From positions 1 through 12,565 of the forward strand of contig CAYOET010000061.1 in assembly GCA_964402985.1 (NCBI GenBank): a stretch of 12,565 nt of DNA. The letters are read 5' to 3'. The DNA comes from JADYYB01 sp964402985. GTDB lineage: Bacteria > Pseudomonadota > Alphaproteobacteria > Rhizobiales > Kaistiaceae. Both the position numbers and the translations under genes were made by a program. This document shows, one piece after another, positions 1 to 6,162 of this stretch (positions within the stretch are counted from its first letter, which is position 1; every line of letters starts with the position of its first letter). Under the pieces are notes generated by a model. That model was not told the DNA's origin. It made no database searches and was given only the letters and a program-made list of their open reading frames with translations.

Positions 1-333
1 AATTGCTTCGACACGTTCTGCTTGGCGGAGTGGTTCGGGATCAGCCTTCTCAAACCGGATCACGAGCCGCTCGCAATGCGCTTCGCGTCCCCTCATATTT
101 CCGACAAGTTCTCGCCGCCAGACCATTTCGAGGAGTCTGACCACGGGCTGAAGATCGTCTCGACGGCGCTGGCCACGCTGATCTGCCACAAGCACGCGAA
201 CTACCCAGTCGGCGATCACGCGATCCTCGTCGGCGAGGTCGAGTCGGTGCGGCTGGGCGATGGCGACCACGCCATGTTGCGTTACCGGCGCGGGTTCCAT
301 CAGGTCGGCACGAACCACGCGACGGCGCGCTAA
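1..333 (+). CDS. Flavin reductase-like domain protein, 5' partial
   Basis: The frame is open from the first base and ends at TAA 331-333, giving 110 visible residues; the start lies upstream of the window. The visible part matches the C-terminal two-thirds of the flavin reductase (HpaC/RutF-like) fold. It has a segment reading FGISLL followed by LAMRFA and DKF, a GDHAILVGEV strand that in the family lines the flavin site, and a final LRYRRGF strand. These proteins reduce FMN or FAD with NAD(P)H and pass the flavin to a separate monooxygenase; a few bind flavin for other uses. It lies 10 nt upstream of a second flavin reductase-like gene, so the two are probably co-transcribed. A TTG at position 22 is in frame but is an unlikely start because conserved sequence continues upstream of it. 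The family call is firm; the oxygenase partner is unknown. Confidence 0.8.
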   Translation, partial: NCFDTFCLAEWFGISLLKPDHEPLAMRFASPHISDKFSPPDHFEESDHGLKIVSTALATLICHKHANYPVGDHAILVGEVESVRLGDGDHAMLRYRRGFHQVGTNHATAR

Positions 334-343
334 GGACGGCGCC

Positions 344-862
344 GTGTCTGATCCCAAAGCCGCGCCTCCCGTCTTCGACCCGAGGAACTTCTGGCGGGCG
401 GTCGGCCAGCGTGCCGTGGGCGCCGCAGTGGTGACGACGGCCGACGCCGAGGGGCCGGCGGGGTTTTTTGCGTTGTCGGCGACCCATCTCTCGGCGGACC
501 CGCCACTCTTGATGGTGTCCATCGACGCGCGGACCTCGGCCCTCGCCAAGCTTCGCAAGGCGGGGAATTTCGCGATCAGCTATTTGCCTGATGACGCTGG
601 CGACCTCGTCGATATCTTCACCGGCAAGACCGCTCTACAGGGTGCCGACCGGTTCGAGCCGGGCCGCTGGACGCGGCTCACTACCGGTGCGCCGGCGCTC
701 GTCAACGCGGTCGGCGCGTTCGACTGCGTGCTTGAGGAGACGATCGATCGCAACGCGGCGACGATCGCGATCGGACGACTGGTGGATTTTGCGTCCCAGC
801 CCGATCGCCAGCCGCTGATCAGCTTCCGCGGTCGTTTCCGCGGCTTCGCCCCCATCCCCTGA
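344..862 (+). CDS. Flavin reductase-like domain protein (complete)
   Basis: This 172-residue protein starts at GTG 344, chosen because AAGGA at 332-336 lies 7 nt upstream; the open frame extends further upstream but only across the end of the preceding gene. Residues about 12-165 form one flavin reductase-like domain. A GAAVVTT strand sits near residues 26-32, FALSATHLSADPPLLMVSI near 42-60 (the usual phosphate/isoalloxazine-contacting stretch), NFAISYL near 75-81, and a late strand AATIAIGRLVDF near 138-149. The typical GDH triplet before that last strand is absent, unlike its upstream neighbour, so its flavin contacts may differ. The two genes are paralogous rather than one broken gene: this one is full length with its own ribosome binding site. 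It could be an NAD(P)H:flavin oxidoreductase for a two-component monooxygenase, but no oxygenase lies in the window. Confidence 0.85.
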   Translation: MSDPKAAPPVFDPRNFWRAVGQRAVGAAVVTTADAEGPAGFFALSATHLSADPPLLMVSIDARTSALAKLRKAGNFAISYLPDDAGDLVDIFTGKTALQGADRFEPGRWTRLTTGAPALVNAVGAFDCVLEETIDRNAATIAIGRLVDFASQPDRQPLISFRGRFRGFAPIP

Positions 863-888
863 TCGAGACGCCTCCGCGGCCGAGACGA

Positions 889-2454
889 CTATTCCGCCGG
901 GGCAACCCGCGCGCGGTGCCCAGACACCTCCTGGCCGACGTCGCCGCGCAGAGCCCAGAAGAGCGGCGCCGACAAGAGGCTGAGGCAGCCAAGCGTCAAG
1001 AACGGCCAGAAGAAATCGTCGGCTCCGATCTCCCCTCCGGGACCTACCTGGAACTGCAGCGCGAGCGCCGCCGCGCTGATCCCCAGGCTCATCGAGGTCT
1101 GCTGAAGCACGCTGGTCAACGTCGAGGCCTGTCCGAGCCGTTGGGTCGGCACGTCGACGAAGCCGAGAATCTGGGTCGTGGTCAGCTGCAGGGCCCGGAA
1201 GAAGCCGGCGAACAGTAGGATCGCGTAGATGATGGGGAGCGCCAGGCCTGGGTAAAAGAGTCCCGGGACGGCGACGACGACGGCCGTGATAGCGCTATTT
1301 ACGATCGCCACGCGGCGAAAGCCGAACTGGCGGATGAGCCGGGTCGAGACGGTCTTGAGACCGATCGCTCCAGCGGCGCCGACGAAGGTCACCGCGCCCG
1401 ACTCGAACGGCGTCATGCCGAACCCGTATTGCAGCATCAGAGGGAGGAGAAAGGGTGTCCCGCCCACGCCGAGGCGGGCCAGCGCGCCGCCGAGGAGACC
1501 TATGCGCAGGCTCGGAATCTGAAAGAGGGTCAGGTCGATGATCGCGTTCTTGCGGCCGCGACTGTAGAGCGCGTAGCTGACCAGAAGAATGGCGCCGCCG
1601 GCGATCACCGTCACGACCTGGGTCGTCTCTAGGATGCCGACGCCGAGCGCGGTCGAGCCGGTCACGAAGGCGAAAATGCCGAGTCCGATCAGCGCGAAGC
1701 CGAGAACGTCGAAGGGGCGACGGGTCTCGCCGCGAATGTCAGGGATATAGATCGTCGCCAGAACGAGGCCGAGCACAGCGATCGGGACGTTGATCCAAAA
1801 GATCCAGCGCCAGTCGAAATAGGTGGTGATGAAGCCGCCGACGAGCGGGCCGACCAAGGGCCCGATCAGCGCCGGTATGGTCATCCACGCCATGGCGCCG
1901 ACCAGCTCCCGCTTGGGCACCGAGCGCAGGACGATGAGGCGGCCGACCGGGACCATCATCGCGCCGCCGATGCCCTGGACGATGCGGCAGGCGACGATCT
2001 CGACGAGATTGCCGGCGAAGCCGCATCCGATCGAGCCGAGCGCGAAGATGATGATGGCGATGCGGAAGATGTGCCGCGCACCGAAACGGTCGGCGAGCCA
2101 CCCGGACGCCGGTAGCCAAACCGCGAGCGCTAGGATGTAGGAGGTCAAAGCGAGCTTGAGCTCGATGGGATTCTCGTCGAGCGAGCGCGCGATGGCAGGC
2201 AGCGAGGTTGCCAGCACGGTCGAGTCGAGGTTCTGCATGAACAGCGCGCTCGCCACGATGAGCGGCAGGGTCAGCCCCTTGCGACTCTGTGGATCGGCGG
2301 GTTGGCCCGGCGCTGCCGAATTGGGGATGGCGATGTCGAGAGGCGGGGCGGCTGCCGCGACGCCTCCGTCGCGGAGGGGGAAAGGGTTGTCGTGGGCCAA
2401 TGGATTTCCGAGCGTCTCGCGAGCACAGCGCCGACGCCTTCCGGCGGCGGCCAT
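889..2454 (-). CDS. MFS efflux transporter, DHA2 (EmrB/QacA-like) family
   Basis: This 521-residue polytopic membrane protein fits the 14-helix DHA2 drug:H+ antiporter family. Numbering from ATG 2454: motif D1 with Asp77 in LDSTVLATSLP (helix 1), motif A around 118-130 (GWLADRFGARHIF), motif B RIVQGIGGA about 157-165, and motif C GPLVGPLVGG about 198-207, followed by the family-typical WRWIFWINVP at about 215-224. Hydrophobic segments continue to about residue 510. The first 60 residues are polar and unusual for the family. ATG 2454 has only a weak ribosome binding site; a TTG at 2400, with GGAA nearby, would remove 18 residues. The frame continues to ATG 2589, but that extension looks non-coding. 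It is divergent from a LysR regulator, a common pairing for exporters, and convergent with the flavin reductases across 26 bp without a clear terminator. The exported substrate is unknown. Confidence 0.9.
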   Translation of the reverse strand: MAAAGRRRRCARETLGNPLAHDNPFPLRDGGVAAAAPPLDIAIPNSAAPGQPADPQSRKGLTLPLIVASALFMQNLDSTVLATSLPAIARSLDENPIELKLALTSYILALAVWLPASGWLADRFGARHIFRIAIIIFALGSIGCGFAGNLVEIVACRIVQGIGGAMMVPVGRLIVLRSVPKRELVGAMAWMTIPALIGPLVGPLVGGFITTYFDWRWIFWINVPIAVLGLVLATIYIPDIRGETRRPFDVLGFALIGLGIFAFVTGSTALGVGILETTQVVTVIAGGAILLVSYALYSRGRKNAIIDLTLFQIPSLRIGLLGGALARLGVGGTPFLLPLMLQYGFGMTPFESGAVTFVGAAGAIGLKTVSTRLIRQFGFRRVAIVNSAITAVVVAVPGLFYPGLALPIIYAILLFAGFFRALQLTTTQILGFVDVPTQRLGQASTLTSVLQQTSMSLGISAAALALQFQVGPGGEIGADDFFWPFLTLGCLSLLSAPLFWALRGDVGQEVSGHRARVAPAE

Positions 2455-2489
2455 GACTTGCTCGGGAGTCTGTTGACGAGCGCGGGATG

Positions 2490-2510
2490 AATGGCAGGAA
2501 GCGTGCCATT
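2490..2510. repeat. 7-bp inverted repeat upstream of the MFS start
   Basis: AATGGCA at 2490-2496 and TGCCATT at 2504-2510 form a perfect palindrome around a 7-nt spacer, 36-56 bp upstream of the exporter ATG. Size and position suit a dimeric regulator operator. It coincides with the minus-strand -24/-12 element, so one of the two readings may be a by-product of the other. Confidence 0.45.
2493..2508 (-). promoter_or_regulatory. Candidate sigma-54 promoter facing the MFS gene
   Basis: Read on the minus strand, the sequence is TGGCACG, 4 nt, CTGCC. The -24 half matches the sigma-54 consensus TGGCACG exactly. The -12 half keeps the near-invariant GC at exactly 10 nt from the GG but departs from TTGCW at its first and last bases. 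Initiation would be expected near 2483, about 30 nt before ATG 2454. The same bases form a perfect 7-bp inverted repeat (AATGGCA / TGCCATT, 2490-2510) with a 7-nt spacer. It could therefore instead be a repressor or LysR operator next to the exporter start. Confidence 0.3.
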
Positions 2511-2633
2511 TACGCGCCGCGCGGACAGAGCCCACTCGATCGGAGCGAGCCGGGCGGCAGTCGGCGCAGAAGTGCCACTCCGCCGGCATTCCGCGCCCTC
2601 GACTGGAGGCAGATCTTTGCGCCCATAAAGCGC

Positions 2634-2655
2634 TGACTTAAGCCCCTTTGAGTCA
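2634..2655. promoter_or_regulatory. Imperfect inverted repeat, possible LysR/activator site
   Basis: TGACT at 2634-2638 and AGTCA at 2651-2655 form a 5-bp perfect palindrome. Inside it, AAG and CTT also pair around CCC, with one extra base on the right arm. It lies near the middle of the divergent region, about 70 bp upstream of the plus-strand -24 element. It is a reasonable site for the LysR protein or for an enhancer-binding protein, but no family consensus was matched. Confidence 0.3.
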
Positions 2656-2702
2656 AACTCTGTGCGCTGTTTCGAAAATCGCTCAGTGCCGTTGTGGGTG
2701 GT

Positions 2703-2718
2703 TCCGAGTCTGCTCGGA
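2703..2718. repeat. 6-bp inverted repeat just upstream of the -24 element
   Basis: TCCGAG at 2703-2708 and CTCGGA at 2713-2718 are perfect inverted repeats with a 4-nt spacer (TCTG). A further GG/CC pair can be added if T2702 is bulged out. It ends 7 bp before the plus-strand TGGCATG element, so a bound protein here could block or assist the promoter. Whether it acts at DNA level or is chance is not known. Confidence 0.3.
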
Positions 2719-2725
2719 CCTACCC

Positions 2726-2741
2726 TGGCATGGGGGTTGCA
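2726..2741 (+). promoter_or_regulatory. Candidate sigma-54 promoter facing the LysR gene
   Basis: TGGCATG (2726-2732), GGGG, TTGCA (2737-2741), preceded by C, matches the sigma-54 consensus YTGGCACG-N4-TTGCW at all defined positions except one (T for C at 2731). The GG (2727-2728) and GC (2739-2740) are separated by exactly 10 nt, as RpoN requires. Transcription would start near 2752, leaving a leader of about 70 nt before ATG 2823. A LysR gene driven by sigma-54 is uncommon and would tie the regulator to nitrogen or another enhancer-binding signal. No enhancer-binding protein gene is in the window. Confidence 0.5.
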
Positions 2742-2822
2742 GCAATTTTGCCAAACTGCCTCCGTGCACCTCCCCGAGCGGCAACACAAACGGGACGCAG
2801 GGGCCATTCGGACCCAACCAAA

Positions 2823-3824
2823 ATGCCCTCACCGACCGCATTCAAGCACAAGATGGTCACTCCCTCCGACCCGCACCTCGACCTCCGGGTCCTGTCCCAG
2901 TTCCTGGTCGTCGCCGACACGCTCAACATGACGATGGCGGCGAGACGCATGGGCGTGTCGACGCCGGCGGTCTCGCAGATCGTCCTCCGTCTCGAAAACC
3001 AGCTCGGGACCCTTCTCTTCGAGCGCAACCCGCATGGCCTTCGCCTGACCCCCGCCGGTCAGTTCCTGCGCGAGCGCGTGCGCCGGGTGATCGAATGGGA
3101 GACTGCGACCGTCGAGGACCTTGCCGGCTATCAGGATCAGCTCCTCCCCAGGCTGCGCATCAGCATGGTCGAGCCGATGGCGATCCACCTCATGACGACC
3201 ATCGTCGGTCAGCTTGCGCCGCTGGTCGGCGAACTGACGGTAGAGGTCGGCCACACCGTGACGTTTGTGCGGGAGTTCGTGAAGGACGAGCTCGACCTCA
3301 TCATCTCGAACGAGGAACTCGCCGACATCCCGCGGCTGGAGCGGCACCTTCTCTGTACGCAGGGGATGGTGGCGCTGGTGCCAGGCAACGTGCCGCTCGA
3401 CCGCCGCCATCCGAGCCAGCTGGCGGAGGATCTTCCGCTCGTCCGCTTCAAGTCGGGAACGCGTGTCGATCAGGAGGTCGAAGAATATCTGCACCGCATG
3501 GGTATCGGCACGCACCGCCGCATCTCGTGCGCCTCGCCGGCACCCATGGCCCAGCTGGTCGAGAGCGGCCAGGCGTGGACGATCGCCCCGCCCCTGGCGA
3601 TGAGCTGGCTGGCGCGAAGTCTGCCGTCGATCGCTTGGGTACCCCTGCCCGAGCCGACGCCGACCCGGGATATCCACCTTATTTGCGGCGAGGGGCGCTT
3701 CCTCGACCTGCCCAAGATCCTTGCCGAACGGAGCCGGCAGGCCTTGGCCCGCCAGGTGCACTCGTGGCGCGACACGCCGCTCGAACCGTGTATCGGGGTC
3801 GTGCGGATCCACCGCCACGGCTGA
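2823..3824 (+). CDS. LysR-type transcriptional regulator
   Basis: This 333-residue protein has the standard LysR layout. A winged helix-turn-helix spans residues about 20-80 (FLVVADTLNMTMAARRMGVS, then TPAVSQIVLRLENQLGTLLF and LTPAGQFLRE), followed by a linker helix and an effector-binding domain from about 105 to 310. The recognition stretch is slightly unusual: the regulator has NMTMAARRMGVSTPAVSQ where AAxxLxxSQPAVSxQI is more usual, so a hydrophobic or small residue sits at several contact positions. ATG 2823 is the first start that gives a normal N-terminus; ATG 2853 is also possible, and neither has a good Shine-Dalgarno. It is divergent from the MFS exporter, its most likely target, and convergent with the ABC/hydrolase operon. 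The effector is unknown. The stop codon lies within the first copy of a 17-bp tandem repeat. Confidence 0.9.
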   Translation: MPSPTAFKHKMVTPSDPHLDLRVLSQFLVVADTLNMTMAARRMGVSTPAVSQIVLRLENQLGTLLFERNPHGLRLTPAGQFLRERVRRVIEWETATVEDLAGYQDQLLPRLRISMVEPMAIHLMTTIVGQLAPLVGELTVEVGHTVTFVREFVKDELDLIISNEELADIPRLERHLLCTQGMVALVPGNVPLDRRHPSQLAEDLPLVRFKSGTRVDQEVEEYLHRMGIGTHRRISCASPAPMAQLVESGQAWTIAPPLAMSWLARSLPSIAWVPLPEPTPTRDIHLICGEGRFLDLPKILAERSRQALARQVHSWRDTPLEPCIGVVRIHRHG

Positions 3825-3852
3825 GTGAGGTAGAGGGCTGAGTGAGGTAGAG
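3819..3852 (+). repeat. Perfect 17-bp tandem duplication at the LysR stop
   Basis: GGCTGAGTGAGGTAGAG occurs twice back to back (3819-3835 and 3836-3852) with no mismatch. The first copy contains the last glycine codon and the TGA of the LysR gene. The second copy supplies the first two bases of the terminator stem. It looks like a recent slippage duplication that leaves the protein unchanged. Confidence 0.9.
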
Positions 3853-3882
3853 CCCCGCCGATCCCTCGGCGGGGCTTTGTTC
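3851..3882 (+). terminator. Rho-independent terminator after LysR
   Basis: AGCCCCGCCG (3851-3860) and CGGCGGGGCT (3867-3876) form a perfect 10-bp GC-rich stem with a 6-nt loop, followed on the plus strand by TTGTT. It ends LysR transcription. The opposing oxidoreductase gene stops at 3881, so the T tract overlaps its stop codon. On the minus strand the stem is present but no T-run follows, so termination that way would be weaker. Confidence 0.9.
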
Positions 3883-4882
3883 AGCCGGCCATCAGCAGCT
3901 GCTCAGGCTCAGCCGCGGCTGCCTCGCCGCGGCGACGCACGAAGTTCGCCATGGCGATCTGGATGCGGTCGTTGACCGGGGTCGGGATGCCGTAGAGGCG
4001 GCCTAGAAGTACGATCTCGCCGTTGAGGTAGTCGGTCTCGACCGTGCCGAGGCCGCGCTTGATACTCTGCCAAGTGGATCCGCCAGGCCGCTTGTGGCCC
4101 TCGATCGCAACCTGTTTCTGGCTGTTCCGGCCGGGACGGGTATTCCACTCTTCCTGGCCGACCACGCTCAGCCCGGCAGCGGCGAAGCACTCATAGGCCT
4201 CTGCCACGGCTCGCGAGCGGATGAGATCGAGGGTGGCGTCCTCGCCGACCTCGGCGCCGCGGCCATAGAAGGCCTCGAGGGCGTTGCGGAGATTGCGCAC
4301 CAGCTTGGCCCGCTTCCAAGCCATGACGTCCTCGCGTACGCCCGCGATGAACCCGCTATCATTGAGATCGGCGGCGACCTTCTCGTCGACTGCGTCGGAG
4401 CCCCTCGGATACTTCCCGATCTCGAGGATGCCGGTGACCGGCGAGCCCCAGGCCGTCACCTGGCCGGGCTCGAGATGGGTCGCCGAGAGCATCACGGCTA
4501 CGCCATGGACGTGCCGGAAGAGCCGCAACGCGTGCGGCTCGTTGCCGATCCCGTTCTGCATGCAGAACAGCGGGAGGATGTCGCCGGCAACGGTGTCGCC
4601 GACCGGCTGAACTGCAAGCGAGGCGATGAGCGGCGCAGAGTCCTGCGATTTAACGCAGAGCATCAGCACGTCGTCCGCACGGAGCGAAAGATCCTGCACC
4701 GCCTCCACGACGGGGAGCTTTACCGTGATCACCCGCCCGGGGATGGTGACCTGGAGGCCGTCAGCCCGCATCGCGGCCGCGTGAGCGCCGCGCGCCACCA
4801 GAACCACGTCCTTGCCCGTCTCCGCGAGCCTGGCGCCGATCGCTGCCCCGATGGCTCCCGCGCCGACGATTATGTACCGCAT
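3881..4882 (-). CDS. Ketopantoate reductase (ApbA/PanE) family oxidoreductase
   Basis: This 333-residue NAD(P)H-dependent enzyme has an N-terminal Rossmann fold with GAGAIG at residues 7-12. The family asparagine is in MQNGIG (Asn110). The catalytic Lys/Asn pair has the usual four-residue spacing (Lys193 and Asn197 in WKRAKLVRNLRNALEAF). The C-terminal helical domain has the family's WQSIKRG ... ETDYLNGE segment with Glu283, then GIPTPVN. Start ATG 4882 has GAGGA 4 nt upstream. PanE reduces 2-dehydropantoate, but PanE-family paralogues in catabolic operons often act on other 2-oxo acids. Sitting last in this ABC/hydrolase operon, 74 nt after the M20 gene, it more likely reduces a keto intermediate of that pathway than serves pantothenate synthesis; this is inference. 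Length and key residues are intact. Confidence 0.85.
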   Translation of the reverse strand: MRYIIVGAGAIGAAIGARLAETGKDVVLVARGAHAAAMRADGLQVTIPGRVITVKLPVVEAVQDLSLRADDVLMLCVKSQDSAPLIASLAVQPVGDTVAGDILPLFCMQNGIGNEPHALRLFRHVHGVAVMLSATHLEPGQVTAWGSPVTGILEIGKYPRGSDAVDEKVAADLNDSGFIAGVREDVMAWKRAKLVRNLRNALEAFYGRGAEVGEDATLDLIRSRAVAEAYECFAAAGLSVVGQEEWNTRPGRNSQKQVAIEGHKRPGGSTWQSIKRGLGTVETDYLNGEIVLLGRLYGIPTPVNDRIQIAMANFVRRRGEAAAAEPEQLLMAG

Positions 4883-4926
4883 GCCGTCCTCATTGTTTGT
4901 GCGTGGTATTTGCGATCTGGGTGGAG

Positions 4927-4948
4927 CGCCCGTGGCAGGCCGCGGGCG
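4927..4948 (-). other. Intercistronic GC hairpin between M20 and reductase genes
   Basis: CGCCCGTGG (4927-4935) and CCGCGGGCG (4940-4948) pair over 8 of 9 positions around a 4-nt loop, inside the 74-nt gap between two operon genes. In the minus-strand RNA one pair is an A-C mismatch. No T-run follows, so it is not a standard terminator; it may protect the upstream mRNA from 3' exonucleases or reduce expression of the last gene. Confidence 0.5.
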
Positions 4949-4956
4949 ATGAGCGA

Positions 4957-6162
4957 CTATCTCGGGATTGCCGACTCCGCGGCGAACTCGGCCTTCACCG
5001 CGGCAAGGAGCTCCTTATCCATGATGAGGTCGATGGCGGTCATCGCCAAAGTCTTCGCCGCGTTCTCCAGCGCCGCCTGAGCCGCCGGACCCTTGGCCGC
5101 GTCGTGGAACTGGTGCGAGTGCGGCGGCACGTCGGTCATCGCGATCTGCGGCTGGATGGTCGGCACGAACCAGCTGACATTGCTGGTGTCGCCACCCCAG
5201 GCGCCCGACAGCTCGTCGCGTGGCCGGGTCTTCATGCCGAGCGCATTCATGTTGCGATCCGCGGCCACCGACATCGTATAGTTGCTGAGGAGCGGACGGT
5301 TGCGGGGGCCCTCGCGCCATTTCCGCTCGAGCCGCGTCCCGGTCATCGTCTGTGCGCCGACGATGCACGCGTCGATGCGTGGAATGACGTCGTCGAGCGT
5401 GGAATTGAGATTGGCGCGCACGGTCAGCCGCGCCGACGTGTGGTCGGGGATGACGTTGGCCCGTTCGCCGCCCTTGGTGATCATGTAGTGGATGCGGACG
5501 TCGGAGGGGATCTGCTGGCGTAGATAGGCGATGCCGTTGAAAGCCAACATCATCGCGTCGAGGGCGTTGATGCCCCATTCCGGACGGGCAGCTCCGTGTG
5601 CGGCCTGGCCGAAATATTCGAAATTCACGCCGGTTCCGACCAAGGCCCGCGAATGCGCGATGTTGTCCTTACCCGGATAGATCAGCATCATCGCGTCGAT
5701 GCCCTCGAAGAAGCCTTCGCGATGGAGGATGTTCTTTCCACCGCCGCCTTCCTCGCCTGGCGTTCCGAGCGAGATCACCTCGCCGCCGATCTCGTCGATG
5801 ACCGACGCAAGCCCGATGGCGGCACCGATACTGGCCGGGCCGCCGACATTGTGGCCGCAGCTATGGCCGTAGGGCTCCATGCCATCGAACTCGCTGAGAA
5901 AGGCGATGGTCGGGCCGGGCTTCTTGGACTTGATGCGGCCGCGGAAGGCGGTCTTGAGCGAGCCGAGCCCCTCCTCGACATCGAAGCCGGCACCCTTGAG
6001 GACGTCGCACAGCCAGCGCTGGGCTTTGAACTCCTTGAAGAAATACTCGACGTTGTCGTGGATGTTCTCGCTGGCCTCGATGAGGGTCGGCAGGGCCGAG
6101 TCGATGGCCGCGTGGGCGACCGCCTTGTAGGTGCCGGCGTCCGGGGGAACGATCTTGTTCAC
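4957..6162 (-). CDS. M20 family amidohydrolase (AbgB-like)
   Basis: This 401-residue cytosolic metal-dependent amide hydrolase is of the M20D/AbgB type. Metal-binding motifs are present in order: His100, Cys102 and His104 in YGHSCGHN; GEE at 136-138 with the catalytic and metal glutamates; IAHSR with His170; GQAAHGAARPEWGINALDA (about 185-203) in the dimerisation domain; and a C-terminal PPHSHQFH at 346-353 supplying the last histidine ligand. Relatives cleave p-aminobenzoyl-glutamate, N-acyl amino acids or other open-chain amides. Start GTG 6162 was chosen because it overlaps the preceding stop as GTGA and has GGAG 8 nt upstream; the open frame runs 17 codons further, inside the preceding gene. 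Translational coupling to the deacetylase-like gene suggests it acts on the ring-opened product; that is inference. No ligand residue appears missing. Confidence 0.88.
   Translation of the reverse strand: MNKIVPPDAGTYKAVAHAAIDSALPTLIEASENIHDNVEYFFKEFKAQRWLCDVLKGAGFDVEEGLGSLKTAFRGRIKSKKPGPTIAFLSEFDGMEPYGHSCGHNVGGPASIGAAIGLASVIDEIGGEVISLGTPGEEGGGGKNILHREGFFEGIDAMMLIYPGKDNIAHSRALVGTGVNFEYFGQAAHGAARPEWGINALDAMMLAFNGIAYLRQQIPSDVRIHYMITKGGERANVIPDHTSARLTVRANLNSTLDDVIPRIDACIVGAQTMTGTRLERKWREGPRNRPLLSNYTMSVAADRNMNALGMKTRPRDELSGAWGGDTSNVSWFVPTIQPQIAMTDVPPHSHQFHDAAKGPAAQAALENAAKTLAMTAIDLIMDKELLAAVKAEFAAESAIPR

Larger units (their letters stand above)
2455..2822. other. Divergent intergenic regulatory region, MFS / LysR
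   Basis: These 368 bp between the divergent exporter and LysR genes hold no convincing gene. They contain two -24/-12 (sigma-54-like) elements pointing outwards, at 2493-2508 on minus and 2726-2741 on plus. They also hold three short inverted repeats: 2490-2510, 2634-2655 and 2703-2718. The first repeat overlaps the minus-strand -24/-12 element. No recognisable sigma-70 promoter with good spacing was found by eye: the only TTGACT (minus strand, 2656-2651) has no -10 at 16-18 bp. Confidence 0.7.

Noticed and set aside
1..862. A single flavin reductase gene split by a frameshift
   Set aside because: The second gene encodes a complete domain with its own Shine-Dalgarno and GTG start, and the first already contains the C-terminal half of a domain, so there are two genes.
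863..888. Terminator between the convergent flavin reductase and MFS genes
   Set aside because: The 26-bp gap shows no stem of more than a few pairs and no T-run.
2455..2589. N-terminal extension of the MFS protein to ATG 2589
   Set aside because: The extra 45 residues are Cys/Arg/His-rich and unlike any transporter N-terminus, and they would cover the best operator/promoter candidate.
4094..5080. Plus-strand open frame opposite the ketopantoate reductase-family gene
   Set aside because: Antisense shadow; the minus-strand gene has full family motifs and a ribosome binding site.
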